From Strigops habroptila (Eukaryota > Chordata > Aves > Psittaciformes > Psittacidae), in contig NC_044288.2 in the NCBI RefSeq assembly GCF_004027225.2, positions 6,127,719 through 6,191,718 on the forward strand: DNA of 64,000 nt, written 5' to 3'. A program made the translations under genes and the position numbers. Under the pieces are notes generated by a model that was not told the DNA's origin, did not search any database, and saw only the letters and a program-made list of their open reading frames with translations. Every line of letters begins with the position of its first letter. Within the stretch, counting starts at the first letter, position 1. This document shows, piece after piece, positions 38,693-48,749 of the stretch.

Positions 38693-41600
38693 ATGTTCCC
38701 TCGTTGAATGTAGCCATGGCTGCTGCTGAGTTTGTTTTTCTGGGCAGTCGGCTCTCATCCTCAGGCACCAGCGCTGGAGCCTGCAGCTCTCCCGAGGACT
38801 GAGGCTGTGGAATTGCCTCTCTATTGCCTGCGTCACGGCCGGGGCCACCCTCAGCCTTGTCTGTGTCCCAGGCAGTTGCTGCTCCAAGCCAGGCTTCCCC
38901 TTCCCAGGCAGCTCCTGCACCCGCTTTCCCAATGGCTCCTTCCCTCTGAGCCCGCCTGGGACCACACAGGGGCTGGTTGATGCCGGGATGCTCCCTATGG
39001 AAAGGGGCACAGCCCAGTGCTGGCTCTGACGGGCTGGACCATGGCTGCTTAGCTCTTGGGTGACACCTCTGATGCGTGTCCCTTCATTTGGATGTCAGAT
39101 GAACAAACTACAGCAAAATGAGGGTTTGGAAGCTGCAGGGATTGAGCAGATGTGGCCCTGGGACTGTGCCTGGGGGCGGTTTGTGCTGTTGGAGCTGTTG
39201 GGCTCTCGCTGATTCTGGTCCTTGGGGCTTGTGCTTTTGAGCCTCTTGCTCCTGCCCGTGCTGGGGCAGTCCCTGTGCAGTAGATCAGGGCTGGGTGCGC
39301 TGGTTCAGCCGCGGATGGTGATGGCTGTGGGGAGCAGTCCCCTCACAGGAGGGGCAGGGTGTGCTTCCGGCTTCTTGTTGTGGAAGAGGGAATTAAAATC
39401 TGTTACCACCAACACCTTTGTTTAGCTGAGGTTATTTTCTTCCTCCTTGCATTTCACTGTGGGTAACAACCGTTTGGGTTGGGGTGCTTTGGTTGGCAGC
39501 ACTGTATGTGAAGGCTGGGTTTTGGTGGGGGGCTGTGGCATTCCCTCTGCACCAAGTGACTCGGTTAGTGAGGATGACAGGATGACTTCCTCACTCGTTA
39601 GTCATTTGTCATCACCCCGTGCAGGTTTGTGACAGAGCAGAGCGCAAGACTTCGGGCTCCCATTAGTATTCCCTGGCTGTGCAGTGCTCTTCCTCGCTCC
39701 ACGCCTTAACCCTCGGTGCCGCTGAGGGCTGCACCAAACGGAATACTCAGCGACTGCACCCTCCCCTGTGGGAGCATGAGGATGGGGAAAGCTGCTGGAG
39801 GCAAGGAGATGCTCCCAGGCTGACGGCAGCAACTTCTGGTCCAATGTAGGAGCCCCTTGGCGCAGGGGCTGGAGCAGACTGACTGTTCAGTGCACCAGTA
39901 ACACAGACCTCTCCCAAGGCGTGCCCACATACGCCTTGCTTTGGAATCCCTTGCCACCCTCTCCTCCTCCCCGTGGCATCACTGATAACGCTGCTGGTTC
40001 GTTACCTGAGTGCCATGAGCGGGGCTGACCTTGCTGGGGAAGGTTTCTGCATTGCTATGCACGATGATTTCACAATTAGAGATGCTGGCTACAAGTTACC
40101 CATGTGTGGAAGGAAGTTAAAAGCTGAGACATCAGTTAGATGAGCCATCAGCTTCACTTGGTTTTGTTTTCTTCTTCAATGTATTCAAACACCAGTTGGG
40201 GATGGTTGAGGCAAATGGTGCATTCTAGTTTTTAAATAGTTTTGCTTTTAAATGTTTTCTTCGTTCTGCTGTGTGTAGGGGGCTGCCCAACCTGGGTGAA
40301 CTTGCGTTTGACAGTGTTTGTTGCTGGCAGTGTTGCTTGGCTCGAGACTAAAAGTCATTCTTTTTAAACAAAATGTTTCTTGCAAATGAACAGGGCAGAC
40401 GTTTTGCTGCTGCTTTCTCCCGGTCCAGCTGTGGGACGGCTCCTGCTGAGACCACTGTGCTCTGGGTGTAAGAGCTGGAGGTTCCCCCTCGCTCGCAGGG
40501 TCCCAGCTGGTGCTGATGGACGAGGCTTTGCCTTTGCTCCATCTCTGGAGCTCGGTGGGGCTCCGGGACCAGCGCAGCAAACGGGGCTGCCAGGAGCTTC
40601 CCTGACACACAGCCAAGCGTGCGGCAGCCCCGGCGTGCTGAAGGTTGTGCTCAGTGCAGGGAGCAGGAGGTGCCAAGGTGCGTGCTACAGCCCCGGTGCT
40701 TGTGTTCTGATCCCTGGTTTGTTTGCCTGCCCCTGCTTTAGCACAACCATAATCAGCTTCTGCTACTTGAAGTCACCTTTCAGCCCAAGGGCTCTTGCCC
40801 CTGGTGTCCTGCTGAGCAGGCACGGGGTCTCCTGACCTGCCGTGGGCTGTTTCCTGACACCAAGGCAGGCTCTGGCAGTGGATTTCACTGGAAAACAAAC
40901 CAGCAGCACCGTCAGGGCTTGAGCAGCACCCACACCTGGGATAACTGCACCTCCTAATGCAGCAAAGGAGCATTTATTTGCTGTCCTTGAAGGAGATGAA
41001 GGCGGCTGCCCAGCTGTCACTGTGCCTGGCTGCTGTAGGGAACTCGCTGTAGCACCACAGCAGCCAGAAGGGACCTGATGGCACCGTGGGACATGGATAT
41101 TTCAGAGGGAGGAGGAGACTCACCTTCAGAGCTGCCCTTCTGTCCACTGCGCATCTCACGTGGTCCTCGGGTTGTGCTGGAGCCCTGGGAGTTCACGCTG
41201 CTCAATGTCACCTGAGGATGTGAGAAGCCAAATCTGCTGGGCTCCCCCTCCTGCCCCCAGCAGCTGCCTTCGGATTAAAGCCACCCCAAACCTCTCTGGG
41301 CTTCCAACAGCTCCCGCTGCATTGGGGTAGGTGTAGCTTGCACCAGCCCCAGGGTACTACAGGGAGAGAGGGTTTCTTGCTGCCCCAAGCGCAAAGAACT
41401 GCTCCTGCCTTCAGCAGTGTCACCTCCCCATGGGGGGGTCTGGGTCTGGTCTGGAGGCTCAGAGCACCCCCAGGCTGCTCCTTGGTTGAGCCTCTCGGGC
41501 TGAGAAATAGCTGTAGTTGCAGGAGTTTCACAGCTCAGGAAGCTGAGGCAGTGGCGCCCATGGCCGAGGCAGCACCTCGAGGACTCTGCTCACCACTGCT

Positions 41601-42350
41601 GTGCCTGCCCCGGCCTTTGGTGCTCAGCACCCCAGGGAAGCCTCCAGGAAGGGGGCACATGGATGCGGCCACTGTGATGCTGAGTACAAGGCCAGGGCGC
41701 CTGTCGAGCCATGACTGAGCTGGGGAGCTCGGTGTAGCTGCAAATACAACCTCTGCTTGTCCCTCCCTAAGCAGCACCCATGGCTCGGAGGGGTTAAAGA
41801 GAAAAGGGCTCTTTGTGGAGCCTGGGGGGGGGTTTCTCCACACACATTCTCACCCCTCTGCTTGCGCTGTCCTTGCTCCTCGTGTGGATTTGGCGCCGCT
41901 CCCCAGCACCTTCCTGTCATCAGGATTCCCTCAATTGCTGCTGCTTCACCTCCTCCAGCCGGACTCTCCCCAGGCTCAGCGCCGACAGGAGCTCCCACAC
42001 CTCACCTGAGCCAGGGGCTGACAAGGTAATGACTGAGATCCCTGTGAGGATGGATGTGGGCGCTGCAGGGGTGCTGTAGCTCCTGGGGACACTGTGGCAC
42101 TGCTGCCACCAGGGCAGGGTGGCAGAGCCAGGGCAGGAGTCGCTGCCTCAGCAGAGGCCGGGGTTTGCAGGGGTTTGGCTGGTGGAGTGCCCTGTGCTGC
42201 CTCCTCCTGTCGAAGCAGGGCCCTGGGGGGTATCGGGGTGTGATGTGGGTGCTGTGGAGCAGGCCCATGGTCATCATCACCCTCCATCCATTCCTCCATG
42301 GGTCCGTCCATCCGCACAGGGCCCCGTGTCCCGGGTGAGTCCGTCTTTCC
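38693..42350. other. GC-rich intergenic DNA, nothing recognised
   Basis: The stretch is increasingly GC-rich. Long overlapping frames on both strands reflect few stop triplets rather than genes: they are Pro/Gly/Ala/Arg-rich, lack family resemblance and shadow each other in all frames. Confidence 0.6.
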
Positions 42351-42439
42351 ATTGTTCAAACAATCTCTTTTCCACACTCGGTGCCAAAGCCTCCCCGCTT
42401 GCTCCCGCACGCGCCAGTATATTTAGCTGCCTCTAAGCC

Positions 42440-42815
42440 TCTACCTTCCCTTATATAGGAGAGGCCAAACGAATTTCGCACTCTCATTATTAATAGCCTG
42501 AGAGGAGCTCTTAGGAGGCTGCCAAAAATAGCAGGCAAACAGAGTGCACCCGGCGTGGGGAGGGAGCCGCCGGGACCGCCGCGGGAGGGACGCTGCTGCT
42601 TGTCCTGGCTTTTCCCTTTGGGAATCACTATAAGGTGTCTCCCAGCATCCTGCCCCCGCTGCAGCCCCGAGCCAGGGTCCCCCTCGCCCCGCCGGCTCTC
42701 TGCAGGCAGAGGTAGGATGGACGAGAGCCTGGGGACAGCAGGGTACCCCTGTACCCCTGCGCTTTGCTGCTCCGGATGCTATAAACCAGCTGCCCCACGG
42801 GCGCTGGGGACACCA
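42440..42815 (+). promoter_or_regulatory. Candidate muscle-type promoter for the microRNA cluster
   Basis: Within about 340 bp lie, in order, a CArG-like CCTTATATAGG (42449-42459), a perfect MEF2 consensus TTATTAATAG (42487-42496), a CArG/MEF2-like CCAAAAATAG (42522-42531), a TATA-like CTATAAGG (42628-42635), and a second TATA box TATAAA (42780-42785) touching an E-box CAGCTG (42788-42793). SRF, MEF2 and MyoD sites of this kind drive the other vertebrate mir-1/mir-133 loci. The block is an AT-rich island in very GC-rich surroundings and lies 3.5-3.8 kb upstream of the hairpins on the same strand. Motifs are seen directly; promoter activity is inferred. Confidence 0.45.
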
Positions 42816-45800
42816 GCCGGGGGATCCCCATCCCTGTGGGGCTGCCCTGGGCTGAGGGAGCCCCTGTGGCTGCAGCAGTGAGAGGTTTCACCCTCCCGAG
42901 CGCTGGGCCTAGCTGTGCCCATGGCACTGCTCCAGGACTCCCGCCATGTGCGCAGGGGACACGGGCAGGCAGCGGAGGGCAGAGGTGGCCGGTTGCTGCG
43001 GGCTGGTGGCAGCCCGGTCCTGGAGGGAGATGGATTCTCAGCAGAGCGCACCCGTGCAGCATCCCTGGAGCTGGGCACACCACGAGCCATGTGCTGGGGC
43101 ACCGAGCCCGGGATGGGGCGTGCGAGGAGGGGGCTGCGGGGTGCCCAGCGAGCGGAGGGTCTTCACCTGCACCCGGAGGCATCCGCATCCCAGGCAGGGT
43201 CTGCCTTAAATCCCTCCCTCCTTCCCTCCCTCCCTGGCGAGGAACTTCTCCCGCTGAACCGGAGGATGCTGCAAGCTCCTGCGGACGAGCCGGAGGAGTC
43301 CTGTGGCAAAGTCAAGGCGAGCGGGGAAGCAGCGTGCTCGTGCCGCGTGTCACCGCATCCAGCCGAGCCCGCAGCCGGACGGTGTCACCTCCAGCACCGT
43401 GAGTGACCGTGCGGGGTGTGCGGAGGGCAGCGGGGATCTTCCCACCGGCAGCGTTTAACCTTCAGCGAGCCCGGTTGGTGCTGAGCCCCGCGCGGGCTGG
43501 GGATGCTGCTGCTGCTGCCCAGCTCCTGGCTGCAGCTCGGTGTGGGCAGGGAGGGGACAAGTGGGGCTGGGGGTCACCACAGCTTCGGGCCAGCCCGGGA
43601 GGAGGAGTGAGGCAGCAGCGAACTCTCTGTGGGGTTGGGGGGCACCCCCGGCAGGTCCTGGCTGCAGGGCGGTCACGGGTGGTGGGTGCTCGTGTCCGCA
43701 GGCAGCGGGGCAGAGCCTGACCTGTCTCCTGTGGGTTATCCCCTGCAGTGGGGCTGGTGACCCCTGCCCCGGGGTGCCCTCGGCCGCACAAAGTGGGGAC
43801 ACCCCACACCAATGGGATGGGGCGGGAGGTGAAGCCCAACTTCTGGGCATCTCAGCATTGTGGTTCGGACACACACAGAGGGAGAAGCCTGACCACCATG
43901 GCCGGGTGCACCAGGGCTCCACAGGCCATGTGCTGAAAGGGGCAATGCCCACAGGCAAAGGGGTGCAGGACCAGCAGGGTCCAGGGTGCTCCTCCAGGCA
44001 CCCTCCATCGGTGCTCCCCTTGCACCCACCTCCCTCCTCCTCCCTGGGCCTTGTGGTGTTGCTTTGAGCGGCTGCCGCAGTGGGTTTGCTGAGGATGGAT
44101 GAGCCGGGGGGAGCCGCTTGGGGGGGCAGCGCTGAACAGTAAAACTTGGAAAGGCCCCTGCGAGGCAGCGACTGCAGAGCACGGCGCTGGGGGGAGCGGG
44201 GGAAAAAGATGCTTCCTTTTATAGACAGGTTGGGGCTGTTGGGTGCTGTGCAGGCTCCTGGGTGCCACCACAGCCAGCCCCAAGCAGCCCCCCCGGCTCC
44301 TCTGCCTCTCCCCTGCAAGGCCATGTGCCCCTGGTGCCCACCAGCGCCCTGCCCAGGGCCCTTGGGGGACCCAGGGGCTGCCCAGGCTGGGGGTCCAGGA
44401 TGGAGCAGGGGCACAGAGGAGCTGTGGAAGAGCTTCTGCTTGGGGATGTGTCTGCAGCCGTTAAGGGCAGCGCTGGGGAGGGCTTGGGGCTGCAGAGGGG
44501 CTTGTGCTGGTGACAGGGAATGTCTGGGCACAGGGCAGGCGGTGGGGCAGAGACAGGCTGTGGGGCAGGGCAGCGGTGGCCTGGACGTGGCAAATGTCCC
44601 ATTTGCTGGGTGCAGCCCAAGGTCACCAGCAGCGCCTGGCTGAGGGATGCAGGGGCCGCGCGGTGGATGGGGCTGTGCAGCCCCCCCCGAGCGCTGGTAC
44701 CTCCAGCTCCGCCATCCTGGGAGGCTGCCCAAGGTCAGCCGAGGTGGATGGAGCTGACCTGGGCTGATGTGAGAGCCCTGACCCCGCGCCCTGGCTCTGG
44801 GGGCTCGGGGTGGCTGCAGCTGACGGCTTCCAGCTCTCACTGCTCCCCGAGTGCCCAGCCAGGCCCCCGCACCCCTCCAGCAAACTGTGACAGCATCTGC
44901 GGTGGGGCCAGGGGAGCCCCAAGGGTTAAGTTGGTATCTCTGCAGCCTCCAGGCATCCGCTTGGAGTCCTTCGAAGGGGCAAAGGGGCTGGTCCACCCAG
45001 ACACGCTCTGCCCCGCCACTGGGGACTTGGTCCTGGGAGCCGCGTCTCTGGGGGCCGCCAGTGCCAGGTCCCCATGTGAGAGGTCCTGGGGTGCTGGTGG
45101 AGCATCTCTGAGGCTGTGGCTGTGCTGGCAGCAGCCCCGTGCCCCACGGGGGTGGCTGGTGGCTTTGGGGACCACCGAGCAGCGTCTCTGCTGCCTGTGG
45201 GTGCCGTGAGCATGCCCTTGGCACCCACCGGCTACTTGCAGAGAGCTGCAGCACGGGTGGCCGCAGCTCCTGGCGCTGAGTCACGGCCACGATGTGTCCC
45301 TCCTGCCCCGGGTGCTGCTCCCCCGTGCTGCGAGGGGACAGGCCTGGGAACCACCATCGCACCGCTCCAGCCGGGGATTTAGCGGTGGGAAGGTCACCGG
45401 GAAGAGGGAGGCAGCAGGGCCAGGGCTGATGGGGGCAAAGTGTGGCTGGGCTGTGGTGACATTTGTCCCCTCCATCGCCCTGTCCTGCACACCCTGTGCT
45501 GGGGCTGGGGAGCCCCCCCACAACCCCAATAGGGTCTGAAGCCCCTGATGTCTCAGCTGAATCCCCTCCCATGGGCAACGGCACCTCCAGCCTTTTCTGC
45601 CCAGAGCTGCAGCGTGGGGAGGGGGTGCTGGGTCCCCCCCAGCGCTGGCCTCAGAGGCACCAAGCTGCATCCGCTGCTCTGGTCCATGGGCTGCAGCGGG
45701 GGGGGGGCGGGGACAGGGTGGTGTGGGGGGTCCTGGGGATGCTGCAGGGTGCTGGGGTTTGCAGCTGGTGCATCCTGACCCAGCACTGCAGCAGCGGTGG

Positions 45801-46270
45801 GGACCCCTGCCAAGAGCGAGGGCCGATGGGGTCCCACCTCCGCGGGCTCACGGGACACGGTCCCATCTCCTCAGAGGTGCCCTGTGGCCCAAGAGCTGAG
45901 CTTTGGGCACGTCCTGGAGCATCCCACCTCCCGCAAAGGGCAACCACCAGCCAAAGCACCCGGCGGTGGGTGCGTCGCCAGCCTGAGCATCCTCCGGCCG
46001 GTGCAGAAGCTGCATCCCAGACACGTGCATTGGCCGCGGCGCTGTGCTGCTCCCCAGACACGCCGGTCCCCCTGCTCCAGAGTGGCTGCGGGCGCTGTGG
46101 GTCCCTACGGGCAGTGCCACCACCAGGGGGGGATGCACCGGCGGCCGGAGGTGCTCCCTCAGCCTCGGGCTTCACCGTGGCCACCGGCTCCTTCCAGTGC
46201 CCCATCACCCGCAGGTGATGGGCGCCACTGGGAGCAGAGGGCAGCCCCACGCTGCCCACCTCTCCCTCCC
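42816..46270. other. GC-rich stretch between candidate promoter and microRNAs
   Basis: No protein gene can be supported. If the upstream promoter is right, this is the body of the primary microRNA transcript. A G-rich tract near 45690-45740 has many runs of three or more G. The 709-codon open frame on the minus strand at 43455-45584 is treated as spurious. Confidence 0.5.
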
Positions 46271-46271
46271 A

Positions 46272-46345
46272 ACCCTACATACTTCTTCATATGCCCATAT
46301 GGAGTCGGCCGGCGTTATGGAATGTTAAGAAGTATGTATTTTTGG
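46272..46345 (+). ncRNA. MIR1B: mir-1-family microRNA hairpin (mir-1b type)
   Basis: A stem-loop with miR-1 sequence on both arms. The 5p arm at 46277-46299 starts ACATACTTCTTCATATGCCC. The 3p arm at 46318-46339 starts TGGAATGTTAAGAAGTATGT. The seed GGAAUGU is the miR-1/206 seed. Against canonical miR-1 the 3p differs at one place, nucleotide 9 (A to U), and the 5p base facing it is also changed (U to C), leaving one C-U mismatch in an otherwise near-complete stem. As I recall, chicken miR-1b-3p carries the same change. miR-1 promotes muscle differentiation and represses targets such as HDAC4. The neighbouring mir-133 hairpin on the same strand shows this is the bicistronic muscle cluster. 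Confidence 0.95.
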
Positions 46346-46424
46346 GCTGGGACCCCCGCACCGGGTCCTTCCACCCCCACCATCACCAGCACCGGCCCAG
46401 GCAGCGCCTCCGGAGAGACGATGT

Positions 46425-46500
46425 GTCCCTGGGGCTGGTAAAAAGGAACCAGATCAACTTGCAACTGGATTTGGTCCCCTTCAACCAGCTGCAGCGGCGC
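46425..46500 (+). ncRNA. MIR133C: mir-133-family microRNA hairpin (mir-133c type)
   Basis: The 3p arm at 46470-46491 is identical to miR-133a-3p (begins TTTGGTCCCCTTCAACCAGC, ends with TG). The 5p arm at 46433-46454 (begins GGCTGGTAAAAAGGAACCAG) matches miR-133-5p with a few changes and pairs with it through a short loop. It lies 131 nt after the mature miR-1-type arm on the same strand, the standard order of vertebrate mir-1/mir-133 clusters. miR-133 limits myoblast differentiation and acts on SRF and other targets. Both are presumably cut from one primary transcript. Confidence 0.95.
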
Positions 46501-46727
46501 ATGAGCTACGGCACCCGCTGCACCCTTGCTGATCCCAGCCCGCAGCGGTGGGCTGGCTGCTCGCCCCACACCTCCATCCCCGTGGTGGGACCCGGGAGGT
46601 AGAGGAGTCCCTATGGGGGCAGCCTTTGGGTCCAGCCCCTGGGGATGGGGGAGCTGCAGCACCGCTGCCTCCTGCTCTGGCAGGACCGGGCACACCATGA
46701 AGGGTAAACACCGGCACAGGCCAAGAA

Positions 46728-46766
46728 TTCCGGGAAAACAAAACCCAGCAGAGCTGTTTCTTGGAA
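46728..46766. promoter_or_regulatory. Two STAT-type palindromes flanking an ISRE-like stretch
   Basis: TTCCGGGAA (46728-46736) and TTCTTGGAA (46758-46766) both fit the STAT dimer site TTCNNNGAA. Overlapping and following the first is GGGAAAACAAAACCC (46732-46746), close to an IRF/ISRE element. The cluster lies about 400 bp upstream of the start codon of the first ISG12-like gene, so interferon control of that gene is plausible. Confidence 0.4.
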
Positions 46767-47158
46767 ACCCGCTGTCCTCACGTCAGCCAAGGCCCCGGCG
46801 CGTGCGGAACCCCCCGCACTGGCCTCTTGATCAGCAGACAGACAGGTCGGTGGTGCTGGGACCCTGTGATGGGTGTTTGGGGACAGCGCCCCTTTCCCAA
46901 GGAGGGGGGGAACAAAAGCTGGGGGGCTGCTCGCCCCACTGGGCTGGGAAGAAACACACGGTCTGGGGGGGTCTCTGCTTTTGTGGGGTGACCAGAGGCT
47001 CCTGTGGGGCAGGACAGGGTGGGAGGGGGGTGGCCGTGGGTGCACACGCAGAGCAAGGCCCCACTTGCTGCCTTAGGAAGAAGCTCTTTGTTCTTGCTCC
47101 CAAAGGACCAGGCTCAGCCCAGCTCTCGCTCCAGCGGCTGCCCCCCCGCCAGCCCGCC

Positions 47159-48359
47159 ATGGGTAAGCTGCACATGGGGACAGCGTGGGGGACACGGGGT
47201 GCACGCAACCCTCCCCCTGCTCTTGAGCAAGAGGGGCTCAGGGCTGGCTGTGGGTGGGGAGGTCTGGGGAAGGTGGGAGCTGCTGTCCTGGTGGTGGGAG
47301 GCACCGGGATGCTCCCAGGAAGGGGCACACGCTGCTCCAGTGGGCAGGAGGGGGCCCAGGGGTGCGGGGAGCCCCTGGTATTGCCAGCCAGAGCTTTCAG
47401 CCCTGCCAACTGACCGCCCTCAATGTCTTTGTTACAGAACTTGTTGGCCCTGCCATCGGGGCAGCCGTAGGGATCGGTAAGGCACTGGTGGGCATGGGGA
47501 TGGGTGATGCTGTGCGGAAATAAGTCACTTCCCTGGGGCTTCACGCTGCTGCTTTGCACACACAGACCCCTCTCAGGGGGTGCTGCCCCTTCACCAACAT
47601 GTTGTCCCTTGGCTTGTCCCGGGAAGCTCATTGATGCCCCAGCAAGAGAGGTTTGGCCATGGGACCCTGCATCACTCTAGGCTGTCCCGGGTGAGCGGGA
47701 GCTCTGCCTCCCTGTACCCCTCATTTCAGGGCTGGGGGGCACAGCAGTGAATCAGGGCTGAGGGTTTTGTGGGCTGGGGACATGCGTGTGCCTGTGGGAG
47801 CGTCACCGCTGCTGCTCTCCCGTGTAGGGCTCTCTCTGGTTGTGGTGCCAGCGGCCCTGTATGCTCTGGGCTTCACCACAGCCGGAATTGCAGCCGGATC
47901 CGTGGCTGCCAGGATGATGTCTCTTGCTGCCACAGCCAACGGTGGGAGGGTGGCCGCCGGGAGCCTCGTGGCCATAGGGCAGTCTCTTGGTGAGTGCTCC
48001 TGGTGCAGTGCTGTGGGGCGGCCAGGGCTGTTTTGGCTTCCCTGGGTGGTACCAGTAGTGTGGGGAGGGCTTGGGGTGGCCATAGGAGCGGGAAGACTGG
48101 GGTCCCATCAGCTCGGGGTGCCCATCTCTGCCCCACTGGTTGTGCTGGCCATGGGGATGCTGGATGGTGAGGTCTGGGGGGATGCTCCTCCTTGGGGGGC
48201 TCCCCCAAGCGATGGGGCACAGTGGGGACCCCACGCCGTGGCTGGGGGGTGGCTCAGGCTGATTTCTCCTCCTCTTTCTCAGGGGCAGCAGGACTCCCCA
48301 CGTCTGTGAAGGCTATCCTGTCCGCCCTGGGAGCTGTCATCGGGGCTATTGCACAGTGA
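47159..48359 (+). CDS. ISG12/IFI27-like interferon-inducible small protein, copy 1
   Basis: Coding exons 47159-47162, 47438-47476, 47828-47989 and 48283-48359 join in frame to 93 residues. The 162-nt third exon carries the family signature: ALGFTTAGIAAGSVAARMMS followed by LAATANGGRVAAG and LVAIGQSLG. Such proteins (IFI27, IFI27L, IFI6) are very hydrophobic Gly/Ala-rich helices residing in mitochondria, ER or nuclear envelope; they are induced by type I interferon and act in apoptosis and antiviral defence. The start is set by a Kozak-perfect CCGCCATGG, with the intron beginning after the fourth coding base. The usual NGGGVA reads NGGRVA. Poly(A) signal AATAAA lies at 48459-48464. Whether it is the IFI6 or an IFI27L orthologue cannot be decided here. 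Confidence 0.88.
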
Positions 48360-48458
48360 TCCCCCGCATGCCCACCGGGACCCTCACCCCAACCCGTCCC
48401 CACGCTGCGACCCCCTGCATCCCCCCCATTCCCCTGTATCGGCTGTATCTGACCCCCA

Positions 48459-48464
48459 AATAAA
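48459..48464 (+). terminator. Poly(A) signal of ISG12-like copy 1
   Basis: AATAAA 100 nt after the TGA of the first ISG12-like gene, directly before the CpG-rich start of the second gene. Confidence 0.75.
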
Positions 48465-48479
48465 GACCCCCCAGCGCAG

Positions 48480-48567
48480 ACCGCCACCGCCTCTTCCGCG
48501 TCGTGACGCGCCGAGCGGGGCCGGCCCCGTTCGGGACCGATAGGCAGGAGGGCAGCGCGGCGGGCAG
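48480..48567 (+). promoter_or_regulatory. CpG-rich start and noncoding first exon of ISG12-like copy 2
   Basis: A sharp CpG-dense block begins right after the poly(A) signal of copy 1 and ends in a good donor, GGGCAG|GTACAG (exon end 48567). It can splice to the CTTTTAG acceptor at 48747, two bases before the ATG of copy 2. There is no clear TATA box. A CRE-like TGACGCG lies near 48504. The transcription start is not defined. Confidence 0.5.
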
Positions 48568-48749
48568 GTACAGCGGGCAGGGGCACCCCGCGGCGCGTCC
48601 CTTCTCCCTTCTCCCACCTCCCTCCAGCCCGGTCCAGCCGCTCGCCTCGTCCCGGGGTGTCTGCCTGTCTCGGGGGCAGCTGAAGGGGGAATCGGCGGGC
48701 TGGGAACGGCTGCAGCCGCCTGCCCTCCCCCTGCCTTCTCCTTTTAGCC

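Noticed and set aside
43455-45584. 709-codon open frame on the minus strand
   Set aside because: It lies in very GC-rich DNA where stops are rare in all frames. Its product is Pro/Gly/Ala/Ser-rich with no domain, and equally long frames overlap it on both strands.
46526-47413. 295-codon plus-strand frame running through the start of ISG12-like copy 1
   Set aside because: It is in frame with the copy 1 ATG but covers promoter, exon 1 and intron sequence. Its translation is low-complexity, and the splice structure gives a better family protein from the Kozak ATG at 47159.
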